17,456 bases of DNA from contig CAZCJL010000137.1 in assembly GCA_964498785.1 (NCBI GenBank), positions 1 through 17,456 of the forward strand, in the 5' to 3' direction. Shown here in pieces: positions 5,870 through 14,455 of this stretch (position 1 is the stretch's first letter; every line of letters begins with the position of its first letter). The translations under genes were made by a program, and so were the position numbers. The notes under the pieces were generated by a model that saw nothing but the letters and a program-made list of their open reading frames with translations, did no database searches and had not been told where the DNA came from. This DNA comes from Mariaggregatimicrobium sp964498785 (GTDB lineage: Bacteria > Zhuqueibacterota > Zhuqueibacteria > Thermofontimicrobiales > Thiofontviventaceae).

Positions 5870-8031
5870 GTGAATACATCAAAACATTTTTTTCCATAGT
5901 CATATTTATTTTCTCAGCATTTTTACTGACCACCTTTTTCCCTGAAAATCTTTCCGCCGGTATAAACGGAAACATCCAGGGAATTGTTAAGGACAATATA
6001 ACTGGAGATGTCCTACCAGGAGCGAATTGTTTCCTTGCCGGAACTGCATGGGGATCAAGTACAGATTTAAACGGTGAATATCGAATTTTAAACGTTCCCC
6101 CGGGTAAATATACTCTGATAGTAAGGTATATCGGATATAGCAAACAGGAATTATCCGTTCAGGTTGAGCCGGGTGCTACTGTTAATATGAACGTACTTCT
6201 ACAATCAACTGCAATTGACCTGGATAATGAGGTGGTTGTAACAGCGCAACGCGAAGGTCAGGTGGCGGCGATAAATCAACAGCTTACCGCCAGTTCTATT
6301 AAGAATGTTGTTTCCTCCGAACGTATTCAGGAAGTGCCGGATGCCAATGCTGCAGAGTCTATTTCACGACTTCCAGGACTTTCACTGGTTAGAAATGCGG
6401 GAGAAGGAAATAATGTGGTTGTACGCGGTCTTGCACCTAAATATAATAAGACGACGATCAATGGTATCACCGTACCTTCATCCGATTCAAATGAACGTAC
6501 GACGGATTTGAGTATGATTTCGTCTGAAAATCTCAGCGGCATTGAGGTTTATAAAGCATTAACACCAGATATGGAAGGGGATGCAATTGGCGGTACGGTC
6601 AATCTTCAACTGGCCAAAGCAAAACAGAAACCTAATCGTTATGTACGTGTTTACGGTGCTTATAATGCACAGGAACAGGATTATCGACAATATAAAATCA
6701 TCGCAAACTGGAGTCAGCGTGCATGGAATGATAAAATCGGTATTCAGGCTTCTGTCAATTCTGAACTGAGAAACCGCAGCAGTGATGATTTGCTCGCTTC
6801 ATATACATTGGGGCAACCCAGAGAGGGACAGCCTACCCCACTAAGACTCACTGGTGCAACTGTGGGCGATACAGAAGAATATCGTCGACGAAATGGCGCT
6901 AATTTAATTCTGGATTATACGGTTGGTAAGTGGGAGTTCATGCTTTCCAATTTCTACAATCAGACTAACCGCGATATTGGGCACAGAAAAACCGAATTTT
7001 CAGGAACAGATATGAACACCAATTCGATTATCAGCAATCCTGAAAGAAACATAAATCTGATGACCAATATATTGGATTCCAAACTTCTGTTAAAGAAACT
7101 TCAAATAGATTTAACGTTGTCTCACTCGTATACTGAAAACAATTTGCTTCACAATACAACATTGGAGTTTCTGCAGGACAGATCAGATATACCCATTGTC
7201 GATTTTGAGACGGTGCGTCCTGCAGACCTACTGAATGACATAGTACCCGACAGCGCAAGTAATTTAAGATGGGCAGAACATGATGAAAACAAGGTAAATG
7301 AACGGAGCTATCTGGCCGGATTTGATTTAAAGCTGCCCTATCAAATGAATCGCAAAATTGCCGGGGAGCTGAAGTTTGGGGCCAGGTATCGGCAGAATAA
7401 GCTAGCAGAACTTTATAAGAATTACTTCGATGCATTCTGGAATCAGAAAAACAGTGATCTGCCGGAATTTGACAGACAATATATTTTTCATGATTTAAGG
7501 TATAAACAGGCAGTTAAACAAATATCTGACACGTTTTTTGATCCGGTTGACCTTAATCCCCTGGAGGATTATTCATGGGAACAATTACCCAATCGAACCT
7601 TCAGAATTGTACCTGAAGACAATGGTACAACAAATCAGATTAAAGCAATCATCAAAGGTTCGGAAATCTCTTACAAAAAGTTTTTGAAAGTATCACAAAC
7701 CGCAGATTCCTTATATCAATTGCTTGAACCAAAAAACCGTGTTTTTTTCAATGATAACCTAAGACTGCCGGCTCATTTCATGATGTATTTAAATGAATCA
7801 CTCAACAAGTTTTGTCAGGCTTATATCAGTAATTCAGACATTAATAATCATGAGTATGATCAACAGGTATTGTTAAAACAAGCCCTTCAGGCTGCATTCA
7901 ATGCGCGTCAGACTCTTTATCAATCGGCACATGATCAATTTAAAACCTGGTATTCTGAAGAATCGATTTTTGATCTTGATGATTATGTTGACAGGATAAA
8001 TCAGACACTTAAAATGGCTTTAACCCGGTAA
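5870..8031 (+). CDS. TonB-dependent receptor, frameshifted and chimeric
   Basis: Outer-membrane receptor for TonB-driven uptake. The GTG at 5870 has AAAGGAG 9 nt upstream. Its frame stops at 5897, while the following protein-like frame is one base back. Joining them at T7 (5887-5893) gives about 720 residues: a signal-peptide-like start (MNTSKHFFSIVIFIFS), a carboxypeptidase-regulatory-like domain (about 35-112, with TDLNGEYRILNVPPGKYTL), then a plug. The plug contains EVPDANAAESISRLPG, VVVRGLAPKYNKTTINGI, IEVYKALTPDMEGDAIGG and TVNL, followed by barrel strands to about residue 590. The last ~130 residues (nt ~7640-8031) are helix-like, with no barrel pattern and no terminal aromatic residue. 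The family usually runs to 900 residues or more. The gene therefore looks like a receptor whose 3' half was replaced by the end of another gene, and it is probably not functional. An unbroken in-frame ATG lies at 6187, inside the regulatory-like domain. Confidence 0.75.
5887..5893 (+). other. T7 tract at the receptor frame change
   Basis: In the GTG frame the codons TTT TTT occupy 5888-5893 and are preceded by T5887, so the bases form a T TTT TTT heptamer, a canonical -1 slippery sequence. Moving one base back leads straight into the receptor frame. A lost T (assembly or real mutation) or slippage would both explain the break. Confidence 0.5.
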
Positions 8032-8085
8032 TTAAAGACTGAAGCGGGTATCTTTTAAAAAATCAAAGATGAAAGTGAGGACGAA

Positions 8086-11000
8086 TTGGCTCATAAAAAC
8101 ATTAAATCTTCGATAAATCATAAGATTATTATGATAGTGTTGGTTCAATTTCTGTTTTTCTGCAATTTGATCGCTGCCGAGATTCAAACCTATCCATTGC
8201 CTGCCGTTTATCCTGTCAGTCAAACATTTTCACTGAAAGTAGAAAATATTTCAGTGCCTGTCACTGAATTTGTTGTCAAGGGGGCTGTGCAATATCATTA
8301 TGCCCACTTTTCATTTTCAGGGTCTGTTAATATCAATATAAAGGCTGCTGAATCCATCATTTCCTGCCAGGTGAGACCAGAAGCATTTGATATTTCCGCC
8401 CATGTGAATGGCTCCGAAGCGGAATTCTTGATTACAGAACCGAGATACCTGGTGCTCTATATCAATAATTATGAAAAATTGATTATTTTGGCTGATCCGC
8501 TTGAAACAGATCCTCCTGACACAAGTGAGCCGGACGTGATTAACATCCTCGATTATGATGTCGATTCGACAGGTTCAACCAATGAAACCGTCAAAGTACA
8601 GCAGGCGCTCGATGATGCAAATACGAATGGCGGCGGTGTGCTTTATTTTCCTGCAGGCTTGTATACGATCACAAATGTAAATGTCAAAAGCAATACAACC
8701 GTCTATTTGCAGGGTGGTGCTGTTATTCGCGGCACGGGGAACAAACAGGATTATTCTGAATATGTCCCCGGCAGTTATGAGCGAATAACCCATCTTTTTA
8801 CAGTGGACGGAGCGACAAATGTAAGATTTTCAGGACGCGGAACAATTGATGGTTATGGGGTGTCCCTCGCTGACAATGTATCTGATATCAGAGATGCTCC
8901 ATTAAAAATCAGGGCACTCAGTATACATAATTCCAGCGATGTTCGTGTTGAAGGTATTATTGCACGTGAGGTCACATCATGGTCTGTTCCGTTTTACCAC
9001 AGCGAACATTTGCATGTATCCCGTGTCAAAGTATTGAACTACACAGGTTTGAAGCATTCAGACGGTATTAACATGTGCGCATCACAATACGGACGTGTTG
9101 AAGACTGTTTTGTAATAACAGGCGACGACGCATTTTGTTCCAAAGATTATGGGGGTGAGCCAACGCATGATATCGTGTTTAGAAATTGTGTCGGTTATTC
9201 ATCCACTCGCGGTGTAACGTTTGGCATGCAGGCTTATAAGCTCATGTATAATATTCATTATGAAAATATTTATATGGTGGGAACCCGCGACGGTATTGAC
9301 TTCAAACATAATGATGGATTGGGTCATTGGGAAAATATAACCGTCAAAAACGTATTTGTCGATGAGTGTTGGGGTAAACCTTTCAACATGCAGATATTGG
9401 AAGGCGGCAGTATTAAAGATGTTACCATTGAAAATTACAGATGTACCTCTTCTGGAGAATATTCATATATCAAGGGACTTGATGCAAATAATAAGATTTC
9501 TAACATCGCATTGATTGATCTGAATATAAATGATCAACTGGTTCTTCAACCTGAAGACGGGAATTTTCTCATCAACCAATATGCAGAAAATATAATATTT
9601 GTGCAAGTCGGGAATGATACCACCCATGCTCTCGGCAGGATGGAAGCCGAGGACATGATCATAGAAAATTACACCATTGAATCCCTTTCCAATGCATCCG
9701 GGGAAATGGTTGTCGTGTGCAATGCAGATTCTGGAAAAGTGAGTTATTTTTTCACCGCAGCAACCGGTTATTTTGATGTAAAGATGATGGGCTGGAATGA
9801 GAATAACAAGAAAAGCGTGTATAAATTATTCATTGATGAAACATTGATCGATTCGTGGACCGCCGGAAGCGATCCGGACGCCCCTGCAGGCAATTCATTG
9901 ATCAGTCACACGTTTCAAAATGTCCGGATAGAAACCGGTCAAAAAATCAGCATTACGGCTGTTAAGGATGGCAGCCAGCTTGCTGGTATCGATTATGTAG
10001 AAATCACTCCTTTTGATGGCTATTATCCTGATGAACTTGAAATCGAAGCGGAAAGCGGCGTGTTGGGTTCCAATTGGATAACAGAAAATGATGAACAAGC
10101 CTCGAATGGTCAGTCGATCAGCAGTCTATGTGAAACATGTCTGAGCAGTCCACCTGCAGATACCTCTGAAATTGCACGATATGCATTTGATATATTGGAA
10201 GATACATATAAACTCTGGTTCAGGATAAAACATCCGTCCGGAGAAGCCAGTGACGCCTTCTGGTTCAGGATGAACGAAGGTGATTGGCAGAAATGGGATC
10301 ACATTGCAATCGGACTCCCGGATGATCAATACTACTGGGATGTAAATATTTCAGATCACGATCTGAATGAGGGGAGAAATATTTTAGAAATCGGTGGTTG
10401 TGAAATGGGAACAATGCTTGATAAAATCTTTCTCTCGCAAACAGGCGTCATTCCTGAAGATACATCCTCATTCGAAATCTATCTGGAGGCTGAATCTGCA
10501 ATCGTCGGGTCTGCTTGGTCCATCCTGGAAAGCGATCTTGCCTCCGGCGGGCAATATATTGTTAGTGAAACTGCTTCAAATATGTCTGAACCACCTTCAG
10601 ACACAAGTAAGATTGCCATTTTTAATTTTCAGGCAATACCAGGTAATTATAAAGTCTGGATAAGAATGCGACATCCGGATACAATTGAAGATGATTCTTT
10701 TTGGCTCAGAATGAATGGTGGCGAGTGGATCAGGTGGAATATGATTGCTTATGAAAAGAATGCAACCGATTTTCACTGGGATGTTAATAAAGAAGATTTT
10801 TCAGTGTTTCCCGGCACTAATACACTTGAAGTCGGTATTCGTGAAAATGGCGGAGAATTGGATATGGTCTATCTTACCAACTCCGGGTCGATTCCGGGAT
10901 TCAATCCAATAGCTGTTTCAGAAAACCAAACAAATTCAATTCAAAATTATCAATTATACCAAAATTATCCCAACCCGTTTAATAATGCGACAATGATTAT

Positions 11001-11208
11001 TTATCGGTTACCAGTTGACGATAAAGTAACTCTGAGTATTTACAATATGTTAGGCAAGAGGGTCTGTACGCTTGTTTCAGAAAAGCAGAAATCAGGAATT
11101 TATGAAGTTCACTGGGATGCAAGCGGACTTTCAAGTGGTGTTTATTTCTATCGCCTTTCTACAGCCCGGGGTTACATCAAGACACAAAAATTAGTATTGC
11201 TGCGTTAG
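8086..11208 (+). CDS. Secreted GH28-like beta-helix glycosidase with CBMs and T9SS tail
   Basis: This 1040-residue secreted enzyme probably cleaves an acidic or complex polysaccharide. It has a signal peptide (1-31, cut near IAA-EIQ), a beta-sandwich domain (about 33-137), a pectate-lyase-type right-handed beta-helix (about 150-510), a CBM6/35-like module (about 516-643), two tandem similar beta-sandwich modules (about 651-790 and 797-937), and a T9SS type A sorting domain (about 951-1040, NYPNPFN to VLLR). GH28 landmarks are recognisable as HSDGIN (Asp326) and TGDDA (Asp347, Asp348). The usual GHG motif appears as RGVTFGM without histidine, and RIK as IDFK. GH28 in the wide sense is thus likely, but a related beta-helix family is possible. 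The start is TTG, 5 nt after GTGAGG; the nearby ATG at 8069 is out of frame. It begins 54 bp after the receptor gene and is probably cotranscribed with it. Confidence 0.85.
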   Translation: MAHKNIKSSINHKIIMIVLVQFLFFCNLIAAEIQTYPLPAVYPVSQTFSLKVENISVPVTEFVVKGAVQYHYAHFSFSGSVNINIKAAESIISCQVRPEAFDISAHVNGSEAEFLITEPRYLVLYINNYEKLIILADPLETDPPDTSEPDVINILDYDVDSTGSTNETVKVQQALDDANTNGGGVLYFPAGLYTITNVNVKSNTTVYLQGGAVIRGTGNKQDYSEYVPGSYERITHLFTVDGATNVRFSGRGTIDGYGVSLADNVSDIRDAPLKIRALSIHNSSDVRVEGIIAREVTSWSVPFYHSEHLHVSRVKVLNYTGLKHSDGINMCASQYGRVEDCFVITGDDAFCSKDYGGEPTHDIVFRNCVGYSSTRGVTFGMQAYKLMYNIHYENIYMVGTRDGIDFKHNDGLGHWENITVKNVFVDECWGKPFNMQILEGGSIKDVTIENYRCTSSGEYSYIKGLDANNKISNIALIDLNINDQLVLQPEDGNFLINQYAENIIFVQVGNDTTHALGRMEAEDMIIENYTIESLSNASGEMVVVCNADSGKVSYFFTAATGYFDVKMMGWNENNKKSVYKLFIDETLIDSWTAGSDPDAPAGNSLISHTFQNVRIETGQKISITAVKDGSQLAGIDYVEITPFDGYYPDELEIEAESGVLGSNWITENDEQASNGQSISSLCETCLSSPPADTSEIARYAFDILEDTYKLWFRIKHPSGEASDAFWFRMNEGDWQKWDHIAIGLPDDQYYWDVNISDHDLNEGRNILEIGGCEMGTMLDKIFLSQTGVIPEDTSSFEIYLEAESAIVGSAWSILESDLASGGQYIVSETASNMSEPPSDTSKIAIFNFQAIPGNYKVWIRMRHPDTIEDDSFWLRMNGGEWIRWNMIAYEKNATDFHWDVNKEDFSVFPGTNTLEVGIRENGGELDMVYLTNSGSIPGFNPIAVSENQTNSIQNYQLYQNYPNPFNNATMIIYRLPVDDKVTLSIYNMLGKRVCTLVSEKQKSGIYEVHWDASGLSSGVYFYRLSTARGYIKTQKLVLLR
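10036..10896 (+). repeat. Tandem duplicated carbohydrate-binding-like modules
   Basis: Two in-frame modules of about 140 residues share the pattern EAES--GS-W, SEPPSDTS or SSPPADTS, Y-K-W-R--HP, FW-RMN-G-W--W and WDVN. They were therefore duplicated within the gene. The EAES start and tryptophan-rich strands are typical of galactose-binding-like folds seen in glycan-binding modules, including the C-terminal domain of GH115 enzymes. Confidence 0.75.
10936..11208 (+). other. T9SS type A C-terminal sorting domain
   Basis: The last ~90 residues contain YQNYPNPFNNATMIIYRLP, then VTLSIYNMLGKRV and SGLSSGVYFYRL, ending KLVLLR. This is the classical type IX secretion tail, which directs the protein through the outer membrane and is removed for surface attachment. 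The broken gene at 528-1243 ends with the same kind of domain. Confidence 0.9.
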
Positions 11209-11269
11209 TCCCAATGTGATTCTTATGAATAAATAAAGGTCATAAAGCATGAAATTACTTGGTATCGGT

Positions 11270-14200
11270 CTATCTATTTACCAACTCCCGCCGTAACCAC
11301 TCAATCGCCTGCGCCACCTTTTCCCGGTGTTCGTAAATCGGTTCCGGAGATAGCGAAAATTCTGTCATCGAAGCTGTGATTTGTGATGGCACTTCCAACA
11401 GGTTTTCATATTTTATTATCTTCGATGAATTCAATCCTCTTTCCCGTGCCGTTTCAAGCAAATTCCGAAGCATCCATAAATACTCATAATCTTCAATCCC
11501 ATCCCGCAGCATCTCCCAGCGAATGGAATTTACCGGACCTTTCAGGCAAGGTTCATCGTTTTCGAATACGATTTTCGGCGGATACAAAAATCTTCCGTCG
11601 CCATTGCCCCAATATTTCACTTCTCCTTTTTGCAGACTATATCCGCTGACATAACTCATCGGATCTTTGTATGGATTTTGCAATTCATCCGGATAGGCAG
11701 CATTGCTGTGCCAGTAAACGGATTGCCACACCAGAATCCCTTTCACATCATATTTCCAGGTCTGCCAAAGCCAGGTTCGCAGCTCCACAGCGTAATGATC
11801 GATGAACAGCGTGCAGAATGGCTCAGTCGGAGCGCTGCACACATACCACCAAAATCGCTCACCATGCTTCCGTCGCTGTTCGGCGATCTCATGGTCATAA
11901 TGCTGTGTATTCGCACACCAAATATCCACAGCGCCATATAATTCCGGTTCCGGCTGTTCGGTGAGCATCCTTGTCAATTTCGGCGCAGCCTCATGAATCA
12001 ATCTCATTTTTTCCTTTACGAAATCATAATCATTCGGCTCCGGTTCATCGAACCAGTAAATGTATGCTTTGTCGAGCCATCCCATGTTTTCATAATGATT
12101 CTGCAAATCCTTTAAATAATCTGTCATCAAAATTTTGTATTGAGGATTTGTTTCATTGAATCCGGCAATTGAGCCGGCTTTTCGGGCATGAAATGTCCCT
12201 GACCCTAATCCGTCAATGTTCATGCGGAACGTATTGAAATGGTATTTATTCAGATTTCTGTTGGCGATGGAATCAAACCGGCTGAAATCGAGATGCACGG
12301 AAAGGGTATTTTTATCGACGGTCTTTTTGACGCTGGCGCCGAAAAACGGATTATACGGCGATATCCGGTGTTCGGAAAAATTCTGATAATATTTGTCAAT
12401 CACCAAACGTGTTTGCGATTCGTTTTTTAAATGATGATATAACCTGACAAGATCCGGCGCAAAGCCAAAGGATGTTTTTAGATGAGCTTCCGCTGGCAGC
12501 GTAAAATTCCAGACATGAAGTTTTAATTGAACCGTTGTTTCCCAATTTTCATTTTGCAGAAAAATCTCGCCTTCATAATCCCCTGCGATTGCCCCGGACG
12601 GGACTTTAACCAGAATCCATAATGGTTGATTTTGGCCCGGCGTGAGGGAAATGGCATTTTCCAACTCCGGCAGCGGATCGGGCCACAGTGCAGGCATTCC
12701 CGATGGATCAGATGAAATTTTCACCGGGACATAGTCCACCCGCATAATTTTAATATAGTTTGCAGGAATCACATTGTCTTTTTTGTCACGCAAATCAGAT
12801 GCGCGGACATGGACATTATCTAACGCCTGTTCGCTGCGGAGGACTAGCTGTGCGGCTTCGTATTCATTGCGGGCAGCCGTCAACGTAATTGCATTCGATT
12901 TTGACGCTTTCGGAAGTCCGCGATTTCGGCCTATTTTTCGTACTGCATCGGTCCACCATAATCCGATATTTTTTGAGGAATATAACAGGCTGCCATAATC
13001 TTCCTGCTCCAGATACGGCACTTCAATTTCCGCCTGCGCCTCAAAGGGGTCGCCGGCATCGCCCCGAGGTTTTACAGATAGCTTTCTCAGCGAGGACGCT
13101 TTCGTGTCCTTTTCAATCGGGATTTCTACTTTCGCGGATTTTCCGGGCAGAACAGTGACTGTTCGGCGCGCGATCTTTCCGTCAGCATCCAAATTAACGT
13201 CATACGTTTGAACTAATGACGTGGGATTCTGTAATTGAACGACTGCGGCCTGTGGCGTATCCGTTGTCTTCGATCCCATGGATTCAAATCGAACCACCAC
13301 GTTTTTGTTTTTCTCCATAATATTAAAAAACTGTGTATGACCGGAAAAATTTGGGGCAGATGCAGAAAGCCCGGATTGATATTCGTAATTGTGTATTTGC
13401 AGCCGGGCGATTAATCCAGTTACCTGACATCGAATGAATACTTTTTCCGCCGGGAAAATGTCCTGCGGAAGCTCAAAAGTTCGTTGCTCCTGTTTGCGAA
13501 TAGCGCCAACCGACACCCAGTTGATCCCGTCATTGCCGGCCTCGACCAAACACTCGCCATTATAATATGCGCCAACGTTAATGGTCACTGTCCCTTGCTG
13601 TTGATTTCTCCGGCCTGCTCCGATTTGGTGACAGAAAATGATATAATTTCCGCGGTACATGTCCCATCGATTCGTATTAAAATATGTATTGTGTTTTTGG
13701 AGATAGCGGGAAAAATTGGATTCGTACCCTTTGAAATTTCCCATCGCTGAATAAACACTGTTTTGAATGCGTTCTCCGGCGCCCAATTTATAATTTTCCT
13801 GAACTGCGTAAACCGGCTGCACAGGATGGACTTCCATGTCCTTAAACCAGACTGTTCCTTTGACGTGCCACTGTCCGAATTTTAGATACGCGCCCGACGT
13901 CTTTTCCGGAGTCACAAATATATATTCCTTTGTCACCCAATTTTTTTGCACCCATACATCCCGATTGACCAGATTCGATCCGATAAGGATATTGTTGCCG
14001 AGTGCTCCCGGTGATGTTCTGACTTTGCAGGAGACTTTGTACACAGTATTCGGTTCAAACGGATAATTGAATCGCCAGTAATTTGAATCGCCTTTTTTAC
14101 CGCTTCCGTGAACGGTGAGGCACTGATCGCCGGTCTCAGAATCAATCTGCCAGCTTCCCTGACCACCGGAGAGAACCCAACCGGATTTATCTTTCAGGAG

Positions 14201-14272
14201 TGGTTGATCCTGGGCTAAAATTGATGACACAATAAGGAAAAGTGCCATGCCAATAATATGATAATTTCGCAT
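11270..14272 (-). CDS. Secreted GH123/DUF4091-like glycoside hydrolase
   Basis: This 1000-residue protein has a signal peptide (1-20, SSILA-QDQ). An N-terminal beta-rich binding domain (about 25-150) is followed by a second beta-sandwich region (about 200-420). The C-terminal half (about 440-940) is a DUF4091/GH123-like TIM-barrel hydrolase. AYIYWFDEP places the Asp742-Glu743 pair where GH123 enzymes carry the residues for substrate-assisted catalysis, and SIRWEMLRDGIEDYEYLWML (about 916-935) is the DUF4091 hallmark. GH123 members cleave N-acetyl-beta-galactosaminides; whether this one does is unknown. The ATG at 14272 follows GGAG at 8-nt spacing. It is convergent with the GH28-like gene, with 61 bp between stops. 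It has no T9SS tail, so it is probably periplasmic. It is longer than many family members because of the N-terminal modules. Confidence 0.85.
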   Translation of the reverse strand: MRNYHIIGMALFLIVSSILAQDQPLLKDKSGWVLSGGQGSWQIDSETGDQCLTVHGSGKKGDSNYWRFNYPFEPNTVYKVSCKVRTSPGALGNNILIGSNLVNRDVWVQKNWVTKEYIFVTPEKTSGAYLKFGQWHVKGTVWFKDMEVHPVQPVYAVQENYKLGAGERIQNSVYSAMGNFKGYESNFSRYLQKHNTYFNTNRWDMYRGNYIIFCHQIGAGRRNQQQGTVTINVGAYYNGECLVEAGNDGINWVSVGAIRKQEQRTFELPQDIFPAEKVFIRCQVTGLIARLQIHNYEYQSGLSASAPNFSGHTQFFNIMEKNKNVVVRFESMGSKTTDTPQAAVVQLQNPTSLVQTYDVNLDADGKIARRTVTVLPGKSAKVEIPIEKDTKASSLRKLSVKPRGDAGDPFEAQAEIEVPYLEQEDYGSLLYSSKNIGLWWTDAVRKIGRNRGLPKASKSNAITLTAARNEYEAAQLVLRSEQALDNVHVRASDLRDKKDNVIPANYIKIMRVDYVPVKISSDPSGMPALWPDPLPELENAISLTPGQNQPLWILVKVPSGAIAGDYEGEIFLQNENWETTVQLKLHVWNFTLPAEAHLKTSFGFAPDLVRLYHHLKNESQTRLVIDKYYQNFSEHRISPYNPFFGASVKKTVDKNTLSVHLDFSRFDSIANRNLNKYHFNTFRMNIDGLGSGTFHARKAGSIAGFNETNPQYKILMTDYLKDLQNHYENMGWLDKAYIYWFDEPEPNDYDFVKEKMRLIHEAAPKLTRMLTEQPEPELYGAVDIWCANTQHYDHEIAEQRRKHGERFWWYVCSAPTEPFCTLFIDHYAVELRTWLWQTWKYDVKGILVWQSVYWHSNAAYPDELQNPYKDPMSYVSGYSLQKGEVKYWGNGDGRFLYPPKIVFENDEPCLKGPVNSIRWEMLRDGIEDYEYLWMLRNLLETARERGLNSSKIIKYENLLEVPSQITASMTEFSLSPEPIYEHREKVAQAIEWLRRELVNR

Positions 14273-14454
14273 GATGGATTCTCCGTTAAAGTAAATGTTC
14301 GGATTTCCGAAGTTTTAAAAACGTCGGAAATCGATTTTGAGCGCATTTTTATTATACGAAGGAGATGAGAATTTTATCCCAAAGGAAAAAGGGCTTTTGG
14401 TGAAGACAGATTTAATTAGTACGAGATTTCAGAAGTCTTTGAGACTTCGGAAAT
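14273..14454. other. Intergenic space bracketed by two related hairpins
   Basis: The 182 bp between the amidohydrolase stop and the GH123-like start on the minus strand contain no gene. Long hairpins sit at both ends (14302-14332 and 14425-14455). The space must also hold any promoter for the GH123-like gene if it is not transcribed together with the amidohydrolase gene. No clear -35/-10 pair was seen. Confidence 0.5.
14302..14332. repeat. Palindromic repeat, 14 of 15 bp paired
   Basis: GATTTCCGAAGTTTT (14302-14316) pairs with AAAACGTCGGAAATC (14318-14332), with one mismatch and a single-base loop. It shares GATTTCCGAAGT with the hairpin 93 bp away and ACTTCGGAA with the palindrome at 4-18, which marks it as one copy of a dispersed family rather than a gene-specific terminator. 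Confidence 0.6.
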
Positions 14455-14455
14455 C
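14425..14455. repeat. Palindromic repeat at the end of the amidohydrolase gene
   Basis: GATTTCAGAAGTCT (14425-14438) pairs with AGACTTCGGAAATC (14442-14455), 13 of 14 bp, with a 3-nt loop. The stem overlaps the last base of the amidohydrolase stop codon (14455-14457). It could slow or end transcription of that gene but has no U-tract on the minus strand. It belongs to the same palindrome family as 14302-14332. Confidence 0.6.

Noticed and set aside
7031..7435. Minus-strand open frame opposite the receptor gene
   Set aside because: It is a shadow of the receptor coding frame, which has clear family motifs.
11630..11941. Plus-strand open frame opposite the GH123-like gene
   Set aside because: It is a shadow frame over the catalytic domain of the minus-strand enzyme, with no start signal.
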